The translations under genes and the position numbers were made by a program. DNA of 46,908 bases, from contig CAZDUA010000022.1 of assembly GCA_964508495.1 (NCBI GenBank), positions 1 through 46,908 on the forward strand, in the 5' to 3' direction. This document shows, piece after piece, positions 23,697 through 32,023 of the stretch (the stretch's first letter is position 1; each line of letters opens with the position of its first letter). Source of the DNA: CABMGU01 sp964508495 (GTDB lineage Archaea > Nanobdellota > Nanobdellia > Woesearchaeales > ARS49). The notes under the pieces were generated by a model that saw only the letters and a program-made list of their open reading frames with translations, was not told the DNA's origin and searched no databases.

Positions 23697-24815
23697 ATGG
23701 ATTTCATACGACCACCATCGCAGCCAGTTTCTAGTGATCCTAAGCTAGCTCAAAGGCCGTCTACTGCTCATCCTTTAGATACAGAACTTCAGGAGCTTCT
23801 TGCTAAACAGCGCGCGAGCATTAAAGTTGTTGGTTGTGGCGGTGGCGGAAATAACACGATTAACAGAATTGCCGAGGTTGGAGTTCAAGGCAGTGAGACT
23901 ATTGCTGTTAACACTGATGCGCAGGACTTGCTTTACACGACTGCTGACAAAAAAATTCTGATCGGAAGAGAAGTAACCAAGGGCCTTGGTGCTGGTTCTG
24001 ACCCTAGAGTTGGCGAGGAAGCTGCAAGGGAGAGCGAGCACGATTTGAAGAATGCTTTCCAGGATGCTGATATGGTTTTCATTACTTGCGGTCTTGGCGG
24101 CGGTACTGGTACTGGAAGTGCTCCTGTTATTGCTGAAATCGCTAAGAAGATGGGTGCTTTGACTGTCGCAATTGTAACTATGCCTTTCACAATGGAAGGA
24201 AATAGAAGATACGAGAACGCAGTTATTGGTCTTGAGAAATTGCAGCAGTTTGTTGATACATTAATCGTTATTCCTAACGATAAATTGTTGGAGCTTGCTC
24301 CTGATTTGCCTTTGCATACCGCTTTCAAGGTTGCGGACGAGATTCTTACTAATGCTGTCAAGGGCATTGCAGAACTTGTTACTAAAGCAGGTCTTGTTAA
24401 CTTGGACTTTGCTGATATTCGTGCTGTGATGAGCAACGGCGGTGTTGCTTTGATCGGTGTTGGCGAGTCTGATTCTGAAAACCGTGCTGCTGAGGCCGTT
24501 GAAAAAGCAATCAACAACCCATTGTTGGATGTTGATATTACTGGTGCAACAGGCGCATTGATTAACGTTGCTGGCAGTAAAGACCTTACATTGAACGAGG
24601 CTAGACGGGTTGTTGAAACTATTTCTGAAAGATTGTCCGAGGACGCGAAAATCATTTGGGGAGCTCAGATTTATGAGGACCTTGGTCCGGTTTTGAGAGT
24701 TATGCTTATCGTGACTGGCGTTAAGAGTCCGCAGATTTTCGGCAAGACTAAGAAGCTCTCAGAAGCAACAAGAGAAGAACTGCAGTCTGAGCTTGGCATT
24801 GAATTCCTTGACTGA
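23697..24815 (+). CDS. ftsZ: Cell division GTPase FtsZ
   Basis: 372 residues from the ATG at 23697, which has a GGGGGA ribosome site; the upstream in-frame extension crosses the promoter and is rejected. After an N-terminal extension of about 40 residues come GCGGGGNNTINR, the tubulin signature GGGTGTG (about 134-140) and the synergy loop NLDFADIRAVM that drives GTP hydrolysis in the next subunit. It polymerizes into the division ring. It heads the ftsZ-secE-spt5-rpl11 order seen in many archaea. Confidence 0.97.
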   Translation: MDFIRPPSQPVSSDPKLAQRPSTAHPLDTELQELLAKQRASIKVVGCGGGGNNTINRIAEVGVQGSETIAVNTDAQDLLYTTADKKILIGREVTKGLGAGSDPRVGEEAARESEHDLKNAFQDADMVFITCGLGGGTGTGSAPVIAEIAKKMGALTVAIVTMPFTMEGNRRYENAVIGLEKLQQFVDTLIVIPNDKLLELAPDLPLHTAFKVADEILTNAVKGIAELVTKAGLVNLDFADIRAVMSNGGVALIGVGESDSENRAAEAVEKAINNPLLDVDITGATGALINVAGSKDLTLNEARRVVETISERLSEDAKIIWGAQIYEDLGPVLRVMLIVTGVKSPQIFGKTKKLSEATREELQSELGIEFLD

Positions 24816-24856
24816 TTCTAGTAAAATTAATAAAGCGAACGTGAAAAAGCAGGACT

Positions 24857-25198
24857 ATGCAGGACGAAAATAAGATTGATGAGGAATTGCAGGAAGAAGT
24901 TGCTGAAGTAGAGCAGGCTGCTGAAGTTGAAGCTCCTGTTGAAAATCACGCTCAAGCTGCTCCAAAAGAAGAGCTTCCTAAGAAGTTGGTTGACCAGCCT
25001 AGGCAGGTTGGCGGTTCTGTTCCTGGAAAGATGGAAAAGCTGAAGGCGTTCATCATGGAATGCAAGAGAGTTCTAAGGGTTACTAAAAAGCCTGACAAAC
25101 AAGAATTTACCACCATTGTCAAGATTTCTGCCATTGGCATGGCGATTATCGGAGTTATTGGTTTTCTAATTCATTTCGCGAAGGAATTGTTATTCTGA
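24857..25198 (+). CDS. secE: Protein translocase subunit SecE (Sec61 gamma) with acidic extension
   Basis: 113 residues, about twice the usual archaeal length of about 60. The C-terminal half is standard: KAFIMECKRVLRVTKKPDKQEF on the cytosolic face, then one membrane helix (about 90-110). The first 55 residues are an extension rich in Glu, Ala and Pro. SecE clamps the SecY channel in the membrane. It lies between ftsZ and spt5, as in other archaea. Confidence 0.9.
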   Translation: MQDENKIDEELQEEVAEVEQAAEVEAPVENHAQAAPKEELPKKLVDQPRQVGGSVPGKMEKLKAFIMECKRVLRVTKKPDKQEFTTIVKISAIGMAIIGVIGFLIHFAKELLF

Positions 25199-25262
25199 TA
25201 GAAACCTTTTTAAATCCCCGTCTAATTCCATAGTGTATTATTCTCGGAGAACTTGAAAAAAA

Positions 25263-25880
25263 ATGAAAGACGAGCAGGGGTCAGAACAAAAGGCATCGGA
25301 AGTGCCTGTCATAGCTGGAAGTAAGGCTGAAGTAGCGCCAGTTATTGAAGAAGTCAAGGTTGAGGTTAAGGAAGCTCCTAAGAAGGAAGAGCTTGGCACT
25401 CTCATTTTCGCGTTGAGAACTACTGCTAACCGTGAAGACCAGGTTTTGGATTTCATGGTGAGTAACATCAAGAAAAAGAAGTTACCGGTATTCTCTGTTA
25501 TAAGACCGCACGGCATGCGTGGTTATATTTTCGTGGAAGCGGCCGACCGTCAGTCTGCTGAACAAGCCGCATTTAACGTTCCTTACGCAAGAGGAATCTT
25601 GCCTAAAGAAATTCAGTATTCTGAGATTGAGCACATGCTTGAGCAAGTCAAGCGTGAAGTTGACATCAGGAAGAGCGATATCGTTGAGATTATCACTGGT
25701 CCGTTCAAGCGTGAGCAGGCTAAGGTTTCAAGGATTGACAAGTCCAAGGAGGAAGTTGTTGTTGAGCTTCTTGGCGCTGCTGTTCCGATTCCTATTACTG
25801 TTAAGATGGATGCTGTTAAGGTTATTCGAAGGGAGTCTGAAGCTCCTCCTTCCGAAGATAGGGCTTCCGACGAGCTTTAA
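25263..25880 (+). CDS. spt5: Transcription elongation factor Spt5 (NusG homologue)
   Basis: 205 residues. After an acidic N-terminal extension of about 45 residues come the NGN domain (TLIFALRTTANREDQVLDF ... GMRGYIFVEA) and a KOW domain (DIVEIITGPFKREQAKVSRID). It binds the RNA polymerase clamp with Spt4 and makes elongation processive. TTTTTAAATCC at about 25207 gives it a promoter of its own. The extension and an Asp/Glu-rich tail are longer than the usual archaeal protein of about 150 residues. Confidence 0.93.
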   Translation: MKDEQGSEQKASEVPVIAGSKAEVAPVIEEVKVEVKEAPKKEELGTLIFALRTTANREDQVLDFMVSNIKKKKLPVFSVIRPHGMRGYIFVEAADRQSAEQAAFNVPYARGILPKEIQYSEIEHMLEQVKREVDIRKSDIVEIITGPFKREQAKVSRIDKSKEEVVVELLGAAVPIPITVKMDAVKVIRRESEAPPSEDRASDEL

Positions 25881-25920
25881 GTAGAAAGCTTTTTAAATAC
25901 CATATTAGGGGACAATATTT

Positions 25921-26691
25921 ATGGCTAAGCAGACTGTAGACGCAATGATTGAAGGCGGCAAAGCAACAGCCGCGCCTCCGTTAGGTCCAGCTCTGGGTCC
26001 GTTAGGCGTTAACATTGGCCAGGTTATTTCTGAGATTAACAGGAAGACTGCTGATTTCAAAGGCGTTCAAGTGCCTGTTAAGATTATTGTTGATGAAGAG
26101 AAAAACGTCACTATTACTGTTGGTACTCCTCCTGCCAGTGCTTTGATAAAGCAGGAAGCTCATATTGAGAAGGGCTCTGGAAACCCGGAGACTGACCTTG
26201 TTGCTGATTTGAAGATTGAGCAGGTTATCAAGATTGCTAAGATGAAGCGTGATGGATTGTCGGGCAAGGACATGACTGCGATGGTTAAGGAAATCGCGGG
26301 CACTTGCAACAGCATGGGTGTTATGATTGAGGGCAAGCGTGCTGTCGATACTATTGTTGATGTTAATAGTGGCATGTTTACTGCCGAGATTAAAGCTGAG
26401 AAGACAGAGCTTTCTGCTGAAGAGTTGAAAGAGATCGAGGAAAAGAAGGTACAGCTTCTTGCTGATATTGAGAGACGTAAAGCTGGTCTTATGGCGGCTG
26501 CGAAGCAGATTATTGAGAGCATGGCTGGCCAGCCTAGAGGGTCGATTAAGGCAAAGCTTGTTGAAGCTAAGATTCCTGCCGTTATTATTGAGGAATTGTT
26601 GCCAGTGGAAGCTCCTGCAGCTCCTGGCACTGCTCCTGCTGCTGGTGCGAAGCCCGCTGCCGGCGCAAAACCTTCAGAATCTAAGAAATAA
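25921..26691 (+). CDS. rpl11: Large ribosomal subunit protein uL11 with long C-terminal extension
   Basis: 256 residues; archaeal uL11 is usually about 160. The core (about 1-160) is typical, with GGKATAAPPLGPALGPLGVNIG and the RNA-binding KIAKMKRDGLSGKDMTAMVKE region. The added part has a charged helix (about 160-200), a compact segment (to about 225) and an Ala/Pro/Lys-rich tail with PAAGAKPAAGAKP. uL11 forms the stalk base that recruits elongation factors. TTTTTAAATACC at about 25890 is the promoter and AGGGGA the ribosome site. Confidence 0.95.
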   Translation: MAKQTVDAMIEGGKATAAPPLGPALGPLGVNIGQVISEINRKTADFKGVQVPVKIIVDEEKNVTITVGTPPASALIKQEAHIEKGSGNPETDLVADLKIEQVIKIAKMKRDGLSGKDMTAMVKEIAGTCNSMGVMIEGKRAVDTIVDVNSGMFTAEIKAEKTELSAEELKEIEEKKVQLLADIERRKAGLMAAAKQIIESMAGQPRGSIKAKLVEAKIPAVIIEELLPVEAPAAPGTAPAAGAKPAAGAKPSESKK

Positions 26692-26698
26692 TTTTTTT
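26692..26698 (+). terminator. T7 terminator after rpl11
   Basis: A run of seven T overlaps the end of the rpl11 stop region and is followed by T-rich sequence. It probably ends the secE-spt5-rpl11 transcripts before the next promoter (AACCTTTTAATATAC, about 26709-26723). Confidence 0.55.
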
Positions 26699-26741
26699 CT
26701 AATTAGTAACCTTTTAATATACTAATTATGTAGTCTACTCA

Positions 26742-27296
26742 ATGGCAGTTCAAAGAGGTGTTGGAAGCATTATTGCTTCTGTTGTCGGCATTATTATTAT
26801 CGTGCTCGCTGTTGTTGCTATTGTTAATATTATGAGCGGCTCGCCTCCTGCTAAGGACTTGATTTACAAGAGTATTGATTTGCGTTCTGCTTCTGACCCT
26901 GTTGATAAGGCTGGTTTAATTTCTACTATTGATGATTTGGTCACTCAGGCTGAGAGTGATGAGATTAAGGACCAGTGGGATAGGATGATGCAGTGTTTGT
27001 CAACGAGCTGTCCTGATGAGGCTTATTTGGACATGGTGCTTGTTACTGTAGCAACTTTTGAACAGGATGTTCCTGAGAGTGCTTTGTTGATTAACATTAT
27101 TGCCACGAGTAAGTATTGGGGGGACGCGGAGCACTTGTTGGATTTTTCAAAGGCTATGAGCATGGCTAACGAGCAGCTTCAGCTTGTTGAGAATAGGAAA
27201 GCTGAGAAGCTTTGGGAGGATGTTGTTGAGTGTAACAATGTCTGCCTGGAGAAAAATGACTTGTATTTTGAGTTGATAAAGGCTATTGTGCAATGA
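26742..27296 (+). CDS. Pilin-like anchored protein of a four-gene envelope operon
   Basis: 184 residues. MAVQRGVGSIIASVVGIIIIV resembles an archaeal type III (pilin-like) signal, with possible cleavage after RG. The outer part is helical with two C-x3-C units, CLSTSCPDEAYLDM near 88 and CNNVCLEKNDLYFEL near 165, each followed by a hydrophobic strand or helix. The second resembles the C-x3-C segments of the next membrane proteins in the operon. It overlaps the following gene by 4 bases. No family is recognised. Confidence 0.7.
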   Translation: MAVQRGVGSIIASVVGIIIIVLAVVAIVNIMSGSPPAKDLIYKSIDLRSASDPVDKAGLISTIDDLVTQAESDEIKDQWDRMMQCLSTSCPDEAYLDMVLVTVATFEQDVPESALLINIIATSKYWGDAEHLLDFSKAMSMANEQLQLVENRKAEKLWEDVVECNNVCLEKNDLYFELIKAIVQ

Positions 27297-28111
27297 CGTG
27301 GAAAAAAGCAGTGTTGTTGTTGACGGTTGTTATCGCAGTAATTCTTAGTATCGTTTCTGTTCGTCCTTCTAATCTTGCTGAATTGCGCGAGAGTGTTGAC
27401 TTGCAGTTTGCTTCGTCTGCAAAGCTTCAGTTCGAGCGTTCTTTTCCTTTGAGGGGTTTGGCTTTGTCCGGCTCGTGGGAGGGTCCTGGCAGCGCGCAAG
27501 TCTGGCTTGTTGGCGAGGGCAAGAAATATCTCATTCTGGATACCAGAAGTGTTCCTGAAGTTTTGGAGTTTTCTTCTTTCGGGACTCGTTTTGAGTCTTC
27601 TTGTTATGAGAGCTGTGAAATTCCTTCTTTGAACTCTGAGTTTTTGGTAGTGGTTCTTTCTGGTCCTGGAGTGCTGAATATTGATTCTTTGCATTTTGCT
27701 GTTCCGTTGGACCCTACTGGCTTGGCTTCTTGCCCGCAATGCAAAAAGATTCAGCAGTCTGATACTCCAGATCATTCTCTTTTAACTCTTGTGTTGATGC
27801 TCGTTATTGCTGTTATTGGCGCGCATTCTTTGGGCCATTACTGCAAAAATCCTGCCACGAAGAAAGTGTTGGTTTTGATATTTTTGGGCGCGTTTATTGC
27901 TCTTGGCGGTGTTTTTGGCACTGCTGTTGCGACTCCTACCGGCGCTGTAGCTGTTGTTGCTAAGCAGGCTGCGAGTGTTGTTGCTGCGTTGGCGGTTATT
28001 ATTTTGTTCATGATTACGGCTGCTGAAGCAGTACGTCATAAGCCTGTCGACCCTCCTAAGCAGGATGTGTGGAAGGAGTTGGAGGAAGTTGAGGAGAAAT
28101 GGGAAAAGTAG
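27293..28111 (+). CDS. Membrane protein with extracellular beta domain and three C-terminal TMs
   Basis: 272 residues. A membrane anchor (about 5-22) is followed by a beta-rich outer domain: LRGLALSGSWEGPGSAQVWL near 60, a SCYESCEIP Cys pair and GVLNIDSLHF near 135. A CPQC pair near 147 precedes three membrane segments (about 163-180, 192-212 and 220-245) and a charged tail. The outer domain is similar to that of the protein at 28848-29390, so the two are paralogous in part. It overlaps its neighbours by 4 and 13 bases. The function is unknown. Confidence 0.72.
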   Translation: MTWKKAVLLLTVVIAVILSIVSVRPSNLAELRESVDLQFASSAKLQFERSFPLRGLALSGSWEGPGSAQVWLVGEGKKYLILDTRSVPEVLEFSSFGTRFESSCYESCEIPSLNSEFLVVVLSGPGVLNIDSLHFAVPLDPTGLASCPQCKKIQQSDTPDHSLLTLVLMLVIAVIGAHSLGHYCKNPATKKVLVLIFLGAFIALGGVFGTAVATPTGAVAVVAKQAASVVAALAVIILFMITAAEAVRHKPVDPPKQDVWKELEEVEEKWEK

Positions 28112-28842
28112 AGCATCATAAGACCGGGCATCATGCGGAGCATCACAAGGCCGAACATCATACTCATCATGCTGAGCATCATGAGCATAAGAAGGAAGAT
28201 CCTTCTAAGTTTTCTTTGTTCAGGCATAAGGTTGCTGGTTTGTTTAAGGATATTGTTGAGGCTCCTCCTGAGCCTGTGAAGGCTCCGGAACCGGAGTTCG
28301 TTGATGCTGAAATCAGGGTTACTGCTGAGGAAAGTCATCTTCCTGAAAGAGAACACGGGATTAGGATTACTGCTGAAACAGATGCAAAAGTTGAGAAGGT
28401 TGAACTGCCCGAAGATGAAGAAATTGATGAAGAGGACTTAAAGAATCAGGAGCGCGAGGAGATGCGTGAAAAGATTCACGAGCATATTGTTAAGAATTTG
28501 AATGATGCTGTTTCGCATTGGAAGGAAACAGGCGAGTTAGGTGTTCATTTGGAGCCTCCTGTGCCTTTGCATGAGAAGATTAGCGAGAAAGTCAAGTTTG
28601 CTTGGAGTAAGATGAAGCCTGCGAGTGCTGCTATTTCTCTTAAGTTGAAGAACCAGATGGAGGAAGTTATTGAAAAGGTTGCTTCGCGCATTAGGAGGGC
28701 TGAAGCAAAGGGTGAGAAGGTTGATGCCGTTATTGTTATTGATGATGAATGGAAGAATGTTCTGAAGAAAATCGAGTCTGTTAGCGCTCCTTCTGAGCGT
28801 GATGAAATCGAAAAGATTTATAAACAGCTTGCTGGGAAGTGA
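28099..28842 (+). CDS. Cytosolic protein with His-rich N-terminus
   Basis: 247 residues and no membrane segment. Residues 3-30 contain 14 His in repeated HH/EHH/AEHH units, likely a metal-binding or pH-sensitive tail. Then come a short basic region, an acidic middle (EDEEIDEEDLKNQ) and helical segments to the end. The only soluble member of the four-gene operon, it overlaps the gene before it by 13 bases and the next by 4 if that one starts at GTG 28839. It may bind the inner face of the membrane partners (inference). No family is recognised. Confidence 0.68.
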   Translation: MGKVEHHKTGHHAEHHKAEHHTHHAEHHEHKKEDPSKFSLFRHKVAGLFKDIVEAPPEPVKAPEPEFVDAEIRVTAEESHLPEREHGIRITAETDAKVEKVELPEDEEIDEEDLKNQEREEMREKIHEHIVKNLNDAVSHWKETGELGVHLEPPVPLHEKISEKVKFAWSKMKPASAAISLKLKNQMEEVIEKVASRIRRAEAKGEKVDAVIVIDDEWKNVLKKIESVSAPSERDEIEKIYKQLAGK

Positions 28843-28847
28843 TTGTT

Positions 28848-29390
28848 ATGGAGTCCCATCGCTTGGTGCTGGGAGTGATTGTTTTTGGCATTATTGTTGC
28901 CACTTTGGTTTTCAGCAGGCCTAGCATTACTGGTTTTGTACCCACAGAGACTTTTTCACAGCAGTTGGATATTGATGTGTTTGAGAGCCAACGCTTTGTG
29001 CTTTCGTCTGATTCTGGTGCTTTGAAATTGTCTGCTTTGTCCTTGTCTGGCGATGTTTCCGGCTCCGGCCTTGTTAATGTGTATCTTTCTGATGGAACTG
29101 CCAAATGGCTTGTTTTTTCTAATAAGAAAAGGCAGGGTTCTTCTATGGAGCACATCACTGGCTTCGCAATTTCAGAGCTGGACATTGCTCCTGGAGAGAA
29201 GCTTGACCGGATTGAGAGTCTGCCTGATGGTTATTCTGCACAGTCTGGCAGTTTTAGTAATGAGTGCCGGGATACTTGTATTCTTGACGAGAGCATGTTT
29301 GACAAAAAGGAATTGTACTTGGACCTCATTATTGAACCCGGCACTAGCTTGCATGTTTCTGAGATCAGATTTTCGACGATGAGTGAGTAA
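28848..29390 (+). CDS. Anchored extracellular beta-domain protein with TG motif
   Basis: 180 residues from the ATG at 28848; a GTG at 28839 overlapping the previous stop is the alternative. A membrane segment (about 6-22) is followed by RPSITGFV (TG at 28-29), then a beta domain: LKLSALSLSGDVSGSGLVNV, a Cys pair ECRDTCILD and LHVSEIRF at the end. This order matches the outer domain of 27293-28111. It closes the four-gene operon. No known family is recognised. Confidence 0.7.
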   Translation: MESHRLVLGVIVFGIIVATLVFSRPSITGFVPTETFSQQLDIDVFESQRFVLSSDSGALKLSALSLSGDVSGSGLVNVYLSDGTAKWLVFSNKKRQGSSMEHITGFAISELDIAPGEKLDRIESLPDGYSAQSGSFSNECRDTCILDESMFDKKELYLDLIIEPGTSLHVSEIRFSTMSE

Positions 29391-29422
29391 ATTTAAAAAG
29401 CCGATATTGCGCCTTCTATTAA

Positions 29423-31078
29423 ATGGACGGGTTTTTCGAGGAAGTGGGAAGTGCCGTTAGGCAGGGCTTGTCTAAAGAGGCCTTGTTTAAGCTGAAAGCA
29501 AAATTGTCAAAGAAATACGGCTTGGCTAAGATTCCTTCTGATGTTGAAGTTTTTTTGAAAACGGGCGTTAAAGTTATCACTAAGCCCATGCGTACTTTGT
29601 CTGGTGTTGCTCCTCTTGCTTTGATGACTGCGCCTTTTGCTTGCCCTCATGGCAAGTGTGTTTATTGTCCAGGTGGTCCGGGAAGTGCTTTTGGTGATGT
29701 GCCTCAGAGTTATACTGGCAGGGAGCCTAGCACGATGAGGGGTATCAGAAATTTCTATGACTCGTATCTAATCGTGTTTAATCGTCTTGAGCAGTTTGTT
29801 GCTACCGGCCATCTGCCTGAGAAAACAGAGGTTATTGTACAGGGTGGTACTTTTCCTGCTTTGCCTTGGGAGTATCAGGAGAATTTTATCACTTTTGCTT
29901 TGAAAGCAATGAATGATTTTGGCGACAAGTTTTACAAGGATGGTGTTGACTTGGACGCTTTCTTGTCTTTTTTCGAGCTTCCTGGAGAGATTGGCAGCAG
30001 AGAGAGGACTAAACACATTCATGAAAAAGAATTGCAGTTGAAAGGCTCCAGTTCTTTGGAAGCTGAGCAATTGCGTAATGAGAAGTCTAAAATCAGGTGT
30101 GTTGCTTTGTGTGTTGAGACAAAGCCTGATTGGTGTTTTGAACAGCACATTGATGGCATGTTGAAACTTGGCACTACTCGTGTTGAGATGGGCGTGCAGT
30201 GTTTGCGTGAGGATGTTATGAAGTTGACTCATCGCGGTCATACTTTGGCTGATGCTGTGAAAGCTACAAAGTTGATGCGTAATAGTTTGCTGAAGGTTGG
30301 CTATCATATGATGCCTGGCTTGCCAAGTATGACTAAGGAGATGGACTTGGAGGATTACAGGGAATTGTTCACAAATCCTGATTATATGCCTGACGCGATT
30401 AAGATTTATCCTACGACTGTTATGAAGGGCACTGGTCTTTTTGGAATGTGGAAGGCCGGAAAATATCGGCCTTTGTCTACCGAGGACGCCGCAGACATTA
30501 TTGTTGAAGCTAAGAAATACGTTCCTAAGTGGTGCAGGATTATGCGAGTGCAGAGGGACATTCCTAGTACTGTTATTGATGCTGGTCCTAATTTGACTAA
30601 TATGCGCCAGCTTGTCGAGCAGAAGTTGAAAGAGAGGGGTTTGAAGTGTCGTTGTATTAGGTGCAGGGAGCCTCGTGATAAGGATATTGATTGGTCTTCT
30701 GTTAAATTGTTGCGGGAAAATTATGAAGCGAATGGCGGAAGAGAAATCTTCTTGTCTTTTGAAGATGTTAAGAATGATTTATTGTTGGGCTTTTGCAGGT
30801 TGAGGATTGTTCCTGAGAGTCATCGTTCTGAGATTCCTAAAAATAGCGCGGGAATTAGAGAACTTCACGTTTATGGTCAGGCTGTGCCTCTTGGCGAGTC
30901 TGGTGATTTACAGCACAAGGGTCTTGGAAGAAAATTAATGGCTGAAGCCGAGCGTATTGCAAAGGAAGAATTTTCTTGCAAGAAGATGATTGTTATTTCT
31001 GGTGTTGGCGCGAAGGAATACTATTATAAATTGGGCTATTCGAAAGATGGCCCATATGTGAGCAAATGGCTGAACTGA
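29423..31078 (+). CDS. elp3: Elp3 tRNA uridine(34) acetyltransferase/radical SAM enzyme
   Basis: 551 residues. The radical SAM cluster motif is CPHGKCVYC (Cys near 74, 79 and 82). The C-terminal domain is a GNAT acetyltransferase with GLGRKLMAEAERIA, and a Cys cluster CRCIRC near 408 binds zinc. Archaeal Elp3 acts alone to add a carboxymethyl-type group to C5 of wobble uridine in tRNA using acetyl-CoA and SAM. TTTAAAAAG at about 29393 fits a leaderless start. It overlaps the next RNA methyltransferase gene by 13 bases, so both are tRNA/rRNA modifiers in one operon. Confidence 0.96.
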   Translation: MDGFFEEVGSAVRQGLSKEALFKLKAKLSKKYGLAKIPSDVEVFLKTGVKVITKPMRTLSGVAPLALMTAPFACPHGKCVYCPGGPGSAFGDVPQSYTGREPSTMRGIRNFYDSYLIVFNRLEQFVATGHLPEKTEVIVQGGTFPALPWEYQENFITFALKAMNDFGDKFYKDGVDLDAFLSFFELPGEIGSRERTKHIHEKELQLKGSSSLEAEQLRNEKSKIRCVALCVETKPDWCFEQHIDGMLKLGTTRVEMGVQCLREDVMKLTHRGHTLADAVKATKLMRNSLLKVGYHMMPGLPSMTKEMDLEDYRELFTNPDYMPDAIKIYPTTVMKGTGLFGMWKAGKYRPLSTEDAADIIVEAKKYVPKWCRIMRVQRDIPSTVIDAGPNLTNMRQLVEQKLKERGLKCRCIRCREPRDKDIDWSSVKLLRENYEANGGREIFLSFEDVKNDLLLGFCRLRIVPESHRSEIPKNSAGIRELHVYGQAVPLGESGDLQHKGLGRKLMAEAERIAKEEFSCKKMIVISGVGAKEYYYKLGYSKDGPYVSKWLN

Positions 31079-32022
31079 AACCTTTTCATGACGCGGACAA
31101 GTATGTTTTCAAGGAAAAGTTTATTGACAGGTATAGTAAGCTGACTGACTGGGACGTTTTCAAAAAGTATACGTTATCTTTCTTGAGAAAATCCATTCGT
31201 GTTAATACTTTGAAGATTTCTGTTGAGGAGTGCGCTAAGCGTTTGGAAAAGGATTGGAAGTTGGAGCCTGTTTTGTGGTGCAAGGAAGGACTTTTCATCG
31301 AACATAAGGGCGGCAGGTTGGATGTTGGCAATACTATTGAGCACGCGTTAGGTTATTATTATGTGCAGGAGGCGGCGAGTATGATTCCTCCTGTTGTTCT
31401 TGACCCTCAGCCAGGTGATGTTGTTCTTGATATGGCTGCTGCACCTGGAAGCAAGGCTTCTCAAATTGCGCAGTGCATGAAGAATGAGGGCATTGTTGTT
31501 GCTAATGATGTTAAGGGTGACCGTCTTGCTGCTTTAGGACTTAACATGCAGCGTCTTGGAAGTTATAATAATGTTATTACTTTGATGCAGGGCGAACGTT
31601 TTGCTGATTCTGGCATTTTGTTTGATAAGATTTTGTTGGACGCTCCTTGTTCTGGCACGGGCACTATTAGAAAGTCTCCTAAGACTATTCTTATGTGGAA
31701 TCCTGATATGGTTAAGCGTCTTTCTAGGGTGCAAAAAAAGTTGATCATGGTTGCTTGGAAGTGTTTGAGGCCCGGGGGAACTTTAGTGTATAGCACTTGT
31801 TCCAGTGAGCCTGAGGAGAATGAGGGAGTAGTAAGTTATTTATTGAACAGCGTTAAAGATGCAAAGATGCTTGAGATTGATCTGCCAATCAGGCGTGGCG
31901 AGCCAGTTTTGGAGTTTGATGGAGAGAAGTATCATGCTGAAGTTCATAATTGTTTGAGGTTGTGGCCTCAGGATAATGATACTGAGGGTTTTTTCGTGGC
32001 CGGTATACGGAAGGAGGAATAA
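31066..32022 (+). CDS. NOL1/NOP2/Sun-family RNA m5C methyltransferase
   Basis: 318 residues. SAM-binding motif I is DMAAAPGSKASQIAQ (about 125), motif IV DAPCSGTG (catalytic region) and motif VI YSTCSSEPEENEG, whose Cys is the nucleophile in this family. It transfers methyl from SAM to C5 of cytosine in tRNA or rRNA. The N-terminal part (about 1-100) is the usual RNA-binding lead-in (SIRVNTLK); no PUA domain is visible. It overlaps elp3 by 13 bases and is followed after 1 base by the cyclophilin gene. Confidence 0.93.
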   Translation: MAELKPFHDADKYVFKEKFIDRYSKLTDWDVFKKYTLSFLRKSIRVNTLKISVEECAKRLEKDWKLEPVLWCKEGLFIEHKGGRLDVGNTIEHALGYYYVQEAASMIPPVVLDPQPGDVVLDMAAAPGSKASQIAQCMKNEGIVVANDVKGDRLAALGLNMQRLGSYNNVITLMQGERFADSGILFDKILLDAPCSGTGTIRKSPKTILMWNPDMVKRLSRVQKKLIMVAWKCLRPGGTLVYSTCSSEPEENEGVVSYLLNSVKDAKMLEIDLPIRRGEPVLEFDGEKYHAEVHNCLRLWPQDNDTEGFFVAGIRKEE

Positions 32023-32023
32023 A

